From an uncultured Prevotellaceae bacterium (GTDB lineage Bacteria; Bacteroidota; Bacteroidia; Bacteroidales; Bacteroidaceae): a stretch of 64,000 bases of DNA. The stretch spans positions 1 through 64,000 of the forward strand of contig CACYQZ010000010.1 of NCBI GenBank assembly GCA_902776665.1, written 5' to 3'. Shown here in pieces: positions 1 to 9,600 of this stretch. Position numbers and translations under genes: made by a program. Below the pieces are notes generated by a model, which was given only the letters and a program-made list of their open reading frames with translations, was not told where the DNA came from and did not search any database. Numbering within the stretch: the first letter of the stretch is position 1; every line of letters starts with the position of its first letter.

Positions 1-19
1 CTTTATCATTTTTCATTTA

Positions 20-2827
20 TCATTTAAGAACAACCTTCTTGCCGTTCTGAATGAACACACCCTTCTGGGCCTTGTTCACACGCTGACCCTGCAGGTTATA
101 GATGGCACCATTGTTCATGTTCATTGTTCCATGTTCAATGTTTTCAATGCCGTCACCGCTGAGCAGTGCTTCGATGTATGCCGTCACCTCAGAATCCTGT
201 GTCGTGGTAGCGATCGCAAACTTCATGGGCACACCACCGTCGTTCATTCCGTAGTAGGTAATCACCGGACCAACATAACTCGGGCTGATCGACATCGTGT
301 AGGTCTCGTCGTAGGGGTCGCCAGTTTCCTCATCCTCCACAGAGACAGTTCCCTGGATGCGGACAGAAGGTGCAGGCACCCATTCCTCACCCTCGTCGCC
401 AGCGTTGAGAGCGACAACCGAAGGAGACTTCGCAAATACCCAGCAACCGCCGCCGAAGATGGTCTTGCCCTCAGCTGCAGTGGTCGTCACGCTTGCAAAC
501 TGCTGCTTGCCGACGTTGTAGAGGTAGTATTCGCCGTCTTTCTCGTAGAAGCCCCACTGATGGTTGACGTCTTCCTTGTCGAGCGACTTGGTGAACCAGA
601 GGAACTCACGCTCGTTGCCGTCGATATCCTCAGCGTGTGCGGGATCGTAAATCACAGAACCACGATCGTTGGTGATGGTGTAATAGACATCGGTGCGCGG
701 GGTGAATTCGATGTTCTCCACGCTCTTCACAGCTTCGATGGCAGCATTCAGCATCGTGTTGAATTCTTCATCGCTGAGAATACCCATGTTGTACTGAGAA
801 GCGATGTTCTCGAGTTCAGACTTGAACTGCGCAAGTGCGTCAGCAGTCGGATAGCCAACTTTCACTTCCTCGGCTCCGACAGTCAGTTCCTCGAGCAGGT
901 GCTCGGCCTCGGCGAGTTTCTCGTCGTTGTTGAGAACCTTCGCAGCAGTGAAGGTAGAACCAGTGTCAGCACCGCCAGTCCAGTAGGCGAGGTCGTAGTT
1001 GCTACGCTTGTTGAGGGCGTGGTTTTCCGGGTTGCGGATGAAGAAACCGTTGGCAATGTAAGTGCTGGCCTCAATCGTCCAGACGTTGAATGCACGCGAA
1101 CCGTCTTCCTCGAGAACGGCTTGGGTGTTACCACCGTTAGCACCGTCTTCAACAGCACTGTCAGAGCAGAGGAATTTGTCTGTGCCAGCGGCCTTGTTCA
1201 CAATCTTGAATCCAGCGTAGGGGCTACCGATGAAGGCCCACTGTGTGGTCTCGTCGTCTTCCATGTAGCCGGGCAGCGTCACGTTCGGTTCGCCACCATC
1301 CTCAAACGTCGGATAGCAATCGTTCTTCAGCGTCAGGTTGTACCAGATGGGAGCGCTCGTGTCAGCCGTAAATTTGAACGGACCGTCTTCCTTCTGCGTG
1401 GCAGTGAATGTGATGTCGGTCTGAGCCTGGCTGATGGTCACATCAACGGTGTTGTATGTGTAGAACAAGCTCTTCTGGTAAGCCGTCGGCAGCGTCGTGA
1501 TGTTAGCACCCATGGTGACACCAGTCGGCTCCGAGCGGAACAGTTCCTGTCCGTTCTCGTCGTTCACGATGTAGGTCACCGTGTAGTTCGGGTGGAAATA
1601 AACGTCGAGGGCAGTGAGGGCGTTGGTCGGGTCGAATTCGCCATTCTCCTTGATGACGTACTTGTTGCCCGGGTCGCGCTGTACCCAAGTGTTCACCACG
1701 ATACCAGAGGTGTAGTTCGACACGTTCACACCCTTCTCACCCATACCGATGAAGTAGAGCGGCAGGTCGAGGGGCTCCTCGTTCTCGTCGTTCGGGTCGA
1801 ACACCAGCGGTTCAACTTCGCTCAGGTCGTCGGTGAGCGTGGGCTGAGCGTTGCTCGACACCCATTTGTCGTCGGCGACGCTCCAGAGATAATAGTTGTC
1901 TTCATAGCTCACGATGGCGAAGTCGCTGGGCTCGTAGTCGGTTCCGTTGGTTGAAACCATCTGCGTACCGTTCGTGCCGAGCGAACCACGCTGTGTGGTC
2001 AGCATGTAAGCCTTGTTGTTGCTCAGGTTGGCAAGGTCGGTCACGATGCCTTCCTTCAGCGAAATGTTCACTTCGATTTCGCAAGGTGTGTCGCCGATGG
2101 TCTCCTGCGATGTAACGAAATCGTAACCCAGCGGGCTGTAACCAGTGCCTTCTGTCAGTTCCGTCGGAATCTTCACAGCGCTGTTGGGGAGTTGCTCCAC
2201 TTCAGCCGACTTGATGAACGAACCGTCGGGGTCGTACAGGTTGTAAAGCACCGTCACCGTTTCCTTCACAATCACGGTGTAGATGGCATACGGGTGGGCA
2301 TTGCTCCAAAGAGCAAAGCTGTTGGCACCAACCGTCGTCCAGTTGTTACCGTTCCAATACGGCCTTTCGCCTTCACCATTGCTGATGACCCAAACCTTGT
2401 TGTCCTCAGTGATGTCTGCGTTCTCCGTGAAGGTGCCGTCGTCGTTGCGAACCTGGGCGTTGCCCTTGATGCCTTCGTCGGCTTCCATCCAAGGAGTAAA
2501 GGTGAAGGTAGAACCCACTTCCATCTCCTGACCAACGCTGGTGAGCGTCCAAGTGTCGTCACCATTGTTCGAAACCGTGAACAGATAGTTCTGCTCGTTC
2601 GTGATGAAATCTTCGGGAACTGCGCCCGCATAAGTTTTCACCTCTCCATCGAAATACACGAAACCCCAACGCTTGTCGTACGACGAACCCGGCGTATAGG
2701 TCGTGTTGAAGATGAAGTACTGCGTGTTTTCCTCAATGGTGGAAACACGCTCACCCGGCACATAAGTCTGTGCCTGCGCGCCAATGCTGAGCACCAGCAG
2801 CGCAAAAAGAGTAAAGAATTTCTTCAT
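20..2827 (-). CDS. Large modular secreted protein with C-terminal sorting-like tag (paralogue 1 of 6)
   Basis: Predicted surface or secreted protein of 935 aa with no assigned function. I start it at MKKFF because a standard signal peptide begins there and ends at AQA-Q near residue 20; an in-frame ATG lies four codons upstream. Visible order: a unique N-terminal part (about 21-190), a MucBP/Ig-like beta module (190-260), a DLANLSN...LTTQRGSL module (265-410), a second beta module (415-485), a trefoil-lectin-like module with WAFIGSPYAGF (485-635), a helical FIVAR-like segment (640-705), a PRTDVYYTI...NHQWGF module (710-890) and the tag [14 protein letters not shown]...KKVVLK. The same modules recur in the other five paralogues in this window. 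The tag resembles a shortened type IX secretion C-terminal domain, but sorting by that route is an inference. A promoter lies 73 nt upstream. Confidence 0.85.
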   Translation of the reverse strand: MKKFFTLFALLVLSIGAQAQTYVPGERVSTIEENTQYFIFNTTYTPGSSYDKRWGFVYFDGEVKTYAGAVPEDFITNEQNYLFTVSNNGDDTWTLTSVGQEMEVGSTFTFTPWMEADEGIKGNAQVRNDDGTFTENADITEDNKVWVISNGEGERPYWNGNNWTTVGANSFALWSNAHPYAIYTVIVKETVTVLYNLYDPDGSFIKSAEVEQLPNSAVKIPTELTEGTGYSPLGYDFVTSQETIGDTPCEIEVNISLKEGIVTDLANLSNNKAYMLTTQRGSLGTNGTQMVSTNGTDYEPSDFAIVSYEDNYYLWSVADDKWVSSNAQPTLTDDLSEVEPLVFDPNDENEEPLDLPLYFIGMGEKGVNVSNYTSGIVVNTWVQRDPGNKYVIKENGEFDPTNALTALDVYFHPNYTVTYIVNDENGQELFRSEPTGVTMGANITTLPTAYQKSLFYTYNTVDVTISQAQTDITFTATQKEDGPFKFTADTSAPIWYNLTLKNDCYPTFEDGGEPNVTLPGYMEDDETTQWAFIGSPYAGFKIVNKAAGTDKFLCSDSAVEDGANGGNTQAVLEEDGSRAFNVWTIEASTYIANGFFIRNPENHALNKRSNYDLAYWTGGADTGSTFTAAKVLNNDEKLAEAEHLLEELTVGAEEVKVGYPTADALAQFKSELENIASQYNMGILSDEEFNTMLNAAIEAVKSVENIEFTPRTDVYYTITNDRGSVIYDPAHAEDIDGNEREFLWFTKSLDKEDVNHQWGFYEKDGEYYLYNVGKQQFASVTTTAAEGKTIFGGGCWVFAKSPSVVALNAGDEGEEWVPAPSVRIQGTVSVEDEETGDPYDETYTMSISPSYVGPVITYYGMNDGGVPMKFAIATTTQDSEVTAYIEALLSGDGIENIEHGTMNMNNGAIYNLQGQRVNKAQKGVFIQNGKKVVLK

Positions 2828-2900
2828 ATACACTTCCATTTTTAATTGTTAATAATATTGATAATACTAAAAAAAATATACGTTTTCTGCAATTTCGCGA

Positions 2901-2908
2901 CAAAGGTA
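2901..2908 (-). promoter_or_regulatory. -7 element of secreted paralogue 1
   Basis: Reads TACCTTTG on the minus strand, a full match to TAnnTTTG; 73 nt before the ATG. Confidence 0.7.
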
Positions 2909-2948
2909 CAAATAATCCGTAAAAAACCAAATTTTTTTTGACAAAAAA

Positions 2949-2972
2949 TCGGGAACGCTTTCGCATTCCCGA
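2949..2972 (-). terminator. Invariant terminator hairpin, copy 1
   Basis: Arms TCGGGAA and TTCCCGA around a 10-nt loop, A-tract on one side and T-tract on the other. Downstream of paralogue 2. The loop differs from the common form by one base (CGCTTTCGCA). Confidence 0.85.
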
Positions 2973-2983
2973 CTTTTTTCATT

Positions 2984-3016
2984 CTCCCCTCCCGTGGGGA
3001 GGGGTTGGGGGTGGGT
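2984..3016. repeat. GC-rich palindromic repeat
   Basis: CTCCCCTCCC with GTGGGGAGGGG: an imperfect palindrome followed by G-rich DNA, downstream of paralogue 2. Relatives lie at 6559, 19342, 20261, 21877, 34531 and 35626. Confidence 0.7.
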
Positions 3017-3017
3017 C

Positions 3018-6000
3018 TTACTTCAAAACCACCTTCTTACCATTCTGAATGAACACACCCTTCTGGGCCTTGTTCACCTTCTGACCTTGCAGGTTATAGA
3101 CAGCACCATCCATGTTCAATGTTCCCTGTTCAATGTTTTCGATGCCGTCAGCACTCTGAACGAGTTCCACGCCGTCAGCGCCAGCCGTTGCAGTCGGCAG
3201 GTAAGCGATGAAACCGCGAACAGGCTTGGTCTCAATCTCGCCACCTTCCTCGTCGGTACCATAGGCGATTTCGGGCTCCCAGAAGCCAATCTTGCCTTCG
3301 GGATTGCCGAGAACCAGACCTTCGGTGAAGTCGGCCGACGACTGCTCGAGCGGCAGCAGAGCGTTGTTGTCGGGAGCTTCCTCGCAATCACCAACTGTCA
3401 GATAGACAACGTCATAGCCACCCATCAGCAGCACACCCGTGTTGGCGGGGATACCCTTCGTGCCAGCAGGCTCATAGATGGCCTTGCCGTCTTGCATGAA
3501 CACATTCTGAATGTTGGCACCGTTCACTTGAGAAATGGCGGTCGGCAGGCTGATGGCAGCGAAATACTTGTCGCCATCTTGAGAAGTCATCGTCAGCGGC
3601 AGTTCCTTCACGTCTTCAATGATGAAGGCGCAATTTTCGTGGTCGGCACCGTTCTGGTCGGCATAACCTCTCGAATCATCCCAAGCATAGAGGAAGCGGT
3701 TGGCACCACCGTCGGGGTTGAAGCGGATGCAATACTTACCAGGTGTCAAAACGCTCTCCTCGAACCAGTAGGCAACGCCCTCGACACCAGCCTTACCGGC
3801 ATCGCGACCCGTCACAGCCAGACCACGGTCGAGGCTGGTCAGCGTGTTGCCGTCGAAGTAGAACACCGTGCTACCGTCGGCCTCACTGACAAGAGCCATG
3901 CGGTTGGCAGGGCTTTCCACCGGCGTTGCGCTCAAGTATGTGTTGTGAGCGGCAGCGGTGAAGCGCAGCCACATACCAGCCTGCGGCATGTTCAGCGACA
4001 GCGAGATGGCATCCTTGGCCTCGTTCAACGCGTTGTAGGCAGCCGAAAGGGTTTCCTTCGTGGCATCGGGGTTGGCAAGGGCAGCCTCGGCAGCAGCAAT
4101 GGCAGCCTTGACAGCTTCGGGATCGCCTTCCATCGTGTATTCGTTCAGACCCTCACCGACAGGATATTGAGCCAGTTCGTTCAGATAGTCGTTGGCACGG
4201 GCTATAGCAGCCTCCAATGCCTCTCTGTAAGGAGTAATGTCGTTAAGCAGTGCTTCGATGGCAGCCGTCACCTCTCCGCTCTGCGAAGTAGCGGCAATGG
4301 CGAACGTCATCGGAATACCACCGTCGTTCTTGGCGTCGTAGGTGATCACCGGACCGGTGTAACTCGTGCTGATCGACATGGCGTAGGTCTCACCCGTCAC
4401 AGCGGAAGTAGCCTGCACACGCACCTTCGGCGTGGGCACCCAGTCGTCGGTACCAGCGTCGAGCGTCACCGTCGAGGGAGCGTTCGAGAACATCCAAGCA
4501 CCGTTAGCATAGAAATATTTGCCTTCAACCTGCGGGTTGTTGGTCGTCACACCTGCGAACTGAACCTTACCCACATTGTACATGTAATAGACACCATTTT
4601 GCTCAATGAAGCCCCATTGGTGGTTCACATCGTCCTTGTTGAGTTCCTTCGTGTACCAGAGGAATTCGTTGCCGTCGCCGTCGAGGTCTTCAGCGTGTTC
4701 GGGGTCATAGACCATCGAACCGCGATCGTTGGAGATGGTGTAATAAACGTCGGTGCGCGGCGTGTAGATAGCGTTGGCAGGCGATTTCACCTCGGCGATG
4801 GCAGCCTTCAGCGCGTCGCAGATGGTTCTTTCGTCAACAACACCACCGGCAATGTCGCCAGCAGCCGTCTCAATGGCAGACTTGAACGCAGCAAGCGCGT
4901 CGGCAGTCGGATAACCAATCTGCACCTCGTTGGCACCAGCCGTCAGTTCTTCGAGTTGCTTCTGGGCTTCCTCGAGCAGTTGCTCAGCGGTGAGCACGCG
5001 CTCGGCCATGAAGGTCGAACCGGCATCGTAGCCATTCGTCCAATAAGCCACTTTTCCGTCGCGGAGGTTCAGGGCTTTGCCGTCTTCGTTGAAGATGAAG
5101 AAGCCATTGGTGTACGAATTACTGGGTCTCAGCGTCCAGTTTTCATACGGCTGCGAACCTTCCTCGTTTAGCAGGGCGAAGGTGTCGCCACCCGTTCTGC
5201 CGTCTTGGGTCGGGTCTTCCGAACCCAGCACAAACTCGTTGCTGGCAGCGTGGTTCTTGATTCTGAATCCGTCGTAGGGGTTACCCACGAATGCCCATTC
5301 AGCCGTCTCGTCCTCAGGACATTCTGTTGCCAGACCCACGTTGGGATAGTCGTCCACATAGTACAGGTAGTTGCTGCCTTTCAGAATCAGTTTGTTGTAG
5401 ATGATTTCGCCGCTTTCGTCCTCGTTGAAGGCTACGAGCGGATTCTTCTTCATCGTGGCAGTCACTTCAATGGTCTTGTAGTCATCGACAACGAAATTAA
5501 TCTCAGAATAGTCGTAGAAAAGGCTCTGGTCGAGGTCGGCGGGCAACTTCGTGATGGTTGTGCCATACACCTCGGGAACCGTCTTGGAAATCAGGGTCTC
5601 ACCCTTCGTGTTCATGACGACATAGTCAATCTCGAGCAAGGGGTTGTAGTAGAAATAAAGTTCCATGCTCTTCGTGATTTCCTGTGTCACGTCGAACTCC
5701 GTGCCGTCGGGCAGGGTGGCGTGCGAGAACTCGTAGTTTTCAAACGTGGGAACTTTCATCTGACCCACAATGCCTTCGATCTTGCCGAAGTCGAACATTT
5801 CGCCGTCGGCAGTCGAGAATGCTTTGAAGTCAACCGTGTAGGCATCGTTCGTCGTCAGCGTAGCCTTGAAAGCAGCAATCAAGTCCGATCTCACAGCACC
5901 ATTGCCCAAGCAAACGGTGGCAGGATAACTCGAATTGTTCTGCAGGCGCACGCGTTGCGTTCCTACTTCATAAAAACCGTCGTTGGTCTCGTTCGACTTC

Positions 6001-6401
6001 ACGAACACCATGTAGTAGGTCGTTCCACCCTGCAGAATGGCGCCTTCGTCACCTGCAATGGTGTAGTCGATGAAACCTTCCGCAGTCGGCATCGTGTTCT
6101 CGTTGGAAATGCCAAGCACGTCCTCTTCGGGAACCAGCCAGTTGGTTTCAGCACTCGGTGCGGTCTTCGAGATGATGGTGTAAGCCTCGGCTGCACCATA
6201 ACCCGCGTTCTCGTAGAACGAGAAGGCCGTCATCGTGTACTCTGCGTCGGTGGTTCCCGGGGTGGTGATACCCACGTAGAACACACTCGCGTTGTCGTTG
6301 GGCTTGAAGTTCGGAGCCGTGTTCCATTCCACGGTCGTCTGCGCCCACGCACCTGTCACCATCGTCAGCAACAGGGCGAAAAGAGTAATGATTCTGTTCA
6401 T
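3018..6401 (-). CDS. Large modular secreted protein with C-terminal sorting-like tag (paralogue 2)
   Basis: Predicted secreted protein of 1127 aa; function unknown. The start chosen is MNRIITLF, which opens a clean signal peptide ending AWA-Q; the frame stays open 38 codons further upstream through the promoter region, so a longer start is unlikely. Order: unique N-terminus (21-240), beta module (255-320), lectin-like module with WAFVGNPYDGF (330-470), helical segment (475-540), PRTDVYYTI module (547-720), an alanine-rich helical FIVAR-like segment (722-803), a NMPQAGMW module (804-930), a beta domain with GIPANTGVLL (933-1080), then the tag. It combines the PRTDVYY and NMPxAG modules, which are mutually exclusive in the other five. 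Helical spacers plus lectin-like domains suggest binding rather than catalysis. Confidence 0.85.
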   Translation of the reverse strand: MNRIITLFALLLTMVTGAWAQTTVEWNTAPNFKPNDNASVFYVGITTPGTTDAEYTMTAFSFYENAGYGAAEAYTIISKTAPSAETNWLVPEEDVLGISNENTMPTAEGFIDYTIAGDEGAILQGGTTYYMVFVKSNETNDGFYEVGTQRVRLQNNSSYPATVCLGNGAVRSDLIAAFKATLTTNDAYTVDFKAFSTADGEMFDFGKIEGIVGQMKVPTFENYEFSHATLPDGTEFDVTQEITKSMELYFYYNPLLEIDYVVMNTKGETLISKTVPEVYGTTITKLPADLDQSLFYDYSEINFVVDDYKTIEVTATMKKNPLVAFNEDESGEIIYNKLILKGSNYLYYVDDYPNVGLATECPEDETAEWAFVGNPYDGFRIKNHAASNEFVLGSEDPTQDGRTGGDTFALLNEEGSQPYENWTLRPSNSYTNGFFIFNEDGKALNLRDGKVAYWTNGYDAGSTFMAERVLTAEQLLEEAQKQLEELTAGANEVQIGYPTADALAAFKSAIETAAGDIAGGVVDERTICDALKAAIAEVKSPANAIYTPRTDVYYTISNDRGSMVYDPEHAEDLDGDGNEFLWYTKELNKDDVNHQWGFIEQNGVYYMYNVGKVQFAGVTTNNPQVEGKYFYANGAWMFSNAPSTVTLDAGTDDWVPTPKVRVQATSAVTGETYAMSISTSYTGPVITYDAKNDGGIPMTFAIAATSQSGEVTAAIEALLNDITPYREALEAAIARANDYLNELAQYPVGEGLNEYTMEGDPEAVKAAIAAAEAALANPDATKETLSAAYNALNEAKDAISLSLNMPQAGMWLRFTAAAHNTYLSATPVESPANRMALVSEADGSTVFYFDGNTLTSLDRGLAVTGRDAGKAGVEGVAYWFEESVLTPGKYCIRFNPDGGANRFLYAWDDSRGYADQNGADHENCAFIIEDVKELPLTMTSQDGDKYFAAISLPTAISQVNGANIQNVFMQDGKAIYEPAGTKGIPANTGVLLMGGYDVVYLTVGDCEEAPDNNALLPLEQSSADFTEGLVLGNPEGKIGFWEPEIAYGTDEEGGEIETKPVRGFIAYLPTATAGADGVELVQSADGIENIEQGTLNMDGAVYNLQGQKVNKAQKGVFIQNGKKVVLK

Positions 6402-6462
6402 AAATACTAAGTTTTTAAAAAGTGAATAAATAAGAAATATCCCGAAATAATATCCGTGTGTG

Positions 6463-6470
6463 CAAAGGTA
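6463..6470 (-). promoter_or_regulatory. -7 element of secreted paralogue 2
   Basis: Reads TACCTTTG on the minus strand, 61 nt before the ATG and inside the longer open frame, which is why that longer start is rejected. Confidence 0.7.
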
Positions 6471-6519
6471 CGAAAAAAAAAATTCCTGCCAAATTTTTTG
6501 ACGGAAAAACGACAAAAAA

Positions 6520-6543
6520 TCGGGAACACTTTCGCATTCCCGA
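6520..6543 (-). terminator. Invariant terminator hairpin, copy 2
   Basis: Same arms and the common loop CACTTTCGCA; downstream of paralogue 3. Confidence 0.85.
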
Positions 6544-6558
6544 CTTTTTCATTTATAT

Positions 6559-6594
6559 CTCCTCCCCTACGGGGGGAGGCAGGGAGGGAGGGGG
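6559..6594. repeat. GC-rich palindromic repeat
   Basis: CTCCTCCCCTACGGGGGGAG followed by CAGGGAGGG; downstream of paralogue 3. Confidence 0.7.
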
Positions 6595-6623
6595 CTTCAC
6601 GCTCCTCGCTCCTCGTTTCTCGA

Positions 6624-9600
6624 TTACTTCAAAACAACCTTCTTACCATTCTGAATGAACACACCCTTCTGAGCCTTGTTCACCTTCTGACCCTGCAGGT
6701 TGTAGATAGCACCATTGTTCATGTTCAATGTTCCATGTTCAATGTTTTCGATGCCGTCTGTTTCGTTCGGGATAAGTTCCAGAACAGTGTTCTCGCCATC
6801 GTTGGGCGCAGAAGCTGTGAATCCACCTGTGGCACCCGTCAATTCGTAGAAGCCGAACGGATCGGTCGAATCCGGATCAAGGAACAGAGCCGTAGAAGAA
6901 CTCTCGGCAGCCGTGATGGGCGTCAGGTCGCTTTCAATTTCATCGCCAGTGTATTCGCCAAGGATAACGATAGCCTCATCGCTGTCGCCAATGAGCAACA
7001 CACCCTTGTCGGCAGGAATACCACCGGTGACTTCCTTGTAAACAGCTTGGTTGCCAGAAACAGTCACACCGTTCACACTTGCACCAATCACTTCAGAAGC
7101 AGCCACGGGTGCGCTGAACACAGCGTAGTACTTGCCATCGTCAGCCAAACTCAGCGTGACGGGAAGTTCGGGAACCTCCTCAAGATACCAGCTCGTGTAG
7201 CGAGAATTGGTGTTCTCATTGATGGTTACATTGCCACCGCGGTCGGCAGATGCAGATTTGTCACCATTGTCGTAGAAGTTGGCAGTGCTCGACTTAATGC
7301 CGTAACCACCCTTCGTCAGACCATCTTGGAAGGTCACTTCAGAAGCGGCTCCGTCGCCATAGACCCAAGCCCAAGCCGAAGCACTCATACCATTCACCAT
7401 ACCATCGCTGTAGTTGATGAGTTTCGTGCCGTCGAAGCAGAAGATGGTCGTTGCATCCACAGCATCGGTCATGGCGAACTTGTTGTTCTCAGCAAGACCA
7501 GCAGCCAAATACATACCGCTGTTCTGACCCTTGATGCGATAGAAGCCAGCCTTCGGCATATTCAGGCTCATACCTGCAACAATCTTGTCGAGTTCAGCCT
7601 GATTGTCAGCGCTATAACCAGCATCCTTGAGGTTCTGCAACAGATTCTTTGCGTTTTCTGTCTGATCAGCACCCTCCAGCGTGAGGTTGTATTGGTTCGT
7701 GCCCGTTCCGAAAGGATAGGATTCGAGCAGGGCAATCAGTTCGTTGTACTTCTCCTCGTCGGAGAGAACCTTCGAAGCGACGAATGTCGAACCAGAGTCT
7801 GCACCGCCAACCCAGTAAGAAATGTTAGCCGTTCCGTTACGCTTGTTCAGTGCATGATTTTCTGTGTTGAACAGGAAGAATCCGTTCTTTCCACTAATAC
7901 TTGTGCTTGCTTCCGCAATCCAAACTTCATTCACTTGCGAACCCTTGCTCTGGAGCGTTGCATAGACGTCTTTACCACTATCGGAAGAACCGGTTGTCGT
8001 GCCAGAACCAAGCACGAGGTCGGTGCCAGCGGCATTGTTCACAAGTTGGAATCCATCATACGGATTGCCAATGAATGCCCACTGCGTGGTCTCATCGTCG
8101 GCCAGTGTGGTCGGCAACTGAACGTTCTGAGTTCCGTCTGCCACATAAGTAACATAGTTAGGTGTTGACGTGAACGCGAGGTTGTACCAAACAGGTGCAC
8201 TCGTGTCTGCCGTGAATTCAAACGGAGCGTCTTCCTTCGGCGTTGCCGTGAACTCAATCGTCGTAACAGACTCGGTGATTGTCACATCAACCGTATTGTA
8301 GGTGTAGAACAAACTGCGCTGATATGCCTCGGGCAGCGTGGTGATGGTCGCACCTTCTGTCGTCGGAACATCGTTGGCAGTGAACAGCGTTGCGCCAGCC
8401 TCGTCTTTCACAATGTAGTTAATTGTGTACGAAGGATTGAAATAAGCGTCGAGTGCCGAGATAAGATTCGTCGGGTCGAAGTCGCCATTTTCCTTGACGA
8501 CAAATTCGTTACCGTCGTCGCGAGTTGTCCATGTGTTCATAGCAACATGTCCGCCAGCATTCGTGTTGATACCATAGTCGCCGATTCCACCGAAATAAAG
8601 CGGCTTCACTCCATTGCGAACACCCTCAATCGTCAATACCATCTGGCTGCTCTCAGCAATGTCGGCTACTTTGTCTGTAAAGGTTCCGTCTTTCTTTACC
8701 CACTTGCTGTCGCTCTCGCTCCAGATAAATTTTTTGTCATCATAAGTGATAATGGCAAAATTCTTGAAGTCAGCACCTGTGGTGTTGGTCGTTAATTTGG
8801 TGGCATCAGTAGAAAGCGTACCGCGACGCGAAGTCAGCGTATAGACTTTTTCGTTGCTCAGGTTGGCAAGGTCGGTCACAACGCCTTCCTTCGGAGTAGC
8901 CGTCACCGTGATGGTGCAAGCCTCAGTGCCAATCGTACCTGTGGTGGTGAAGTCATAAGCACCAGCGTAGTAACCGCTTGTCAAGGTGGCGGGAATGCTC
9001 ACTGCGCTCTCCTTCATCTGCTGAATGGTTTCGCTCTTAATAATTTCGCTCGAACCTGCTTCCACAAGGTTGTAGGTGACGTCAATCAGAGCAAGGGCAT
9101 CCTGAATGCTTACGGTGTAAACATACCAGACGTTGTTGCCACTCGTTCCTTTCACTTCGCCGCTATCCCAGAAAGCAACATCATAGCTAGCACCGTTGTT
9201 GTCAACGATTTGGCCAGCCTTGCTGTTGATGTTCCATCCGAAATAGCTGCCTTCGCCATTGTTACTGTTGTAGAATGCATAGGTGGCAGCATTGCTGATA
9301 TCGTTCGTCGAGGGCTTCAGCGAAGCATCGACAAATTGTCCGTTACCAAACTGCATCTTGTAAAGGCCGTCTTCTCCAGCGCTGATAAAACGCACCAGAT
9401 TGGCTCCGTTTGCAATAGCACCGGTGCTGTTGAACGATGCTGCAGTTTGTTCCGTCGTGCCGCGGCGCAATTTTTCATTGTTGCCACGGGCGAAAAGAAC
9501 CGATTCGCCACCACGTACCTGCGTCACAATGTACCAGTGGTCGTTGTCGCTACCAGCAGTGGCAGCCGTCACCGACGAAACTTTCTCGCCGACGATAATC

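Noticed and set aside
2984-3016. Insertion-sequence ends
   Set aside because: The GC-rich palindromes are short and isolated, and no transposase or target duplication was seen.
2994-5171. Long open frame (725 codons) opposite secreted paralogue 2
   Set aside because: It mirrors the codon bias of the real gene on the other strand, has no signal peptide or recognisable domain, and similar mirror frames occur opposite most long genes.
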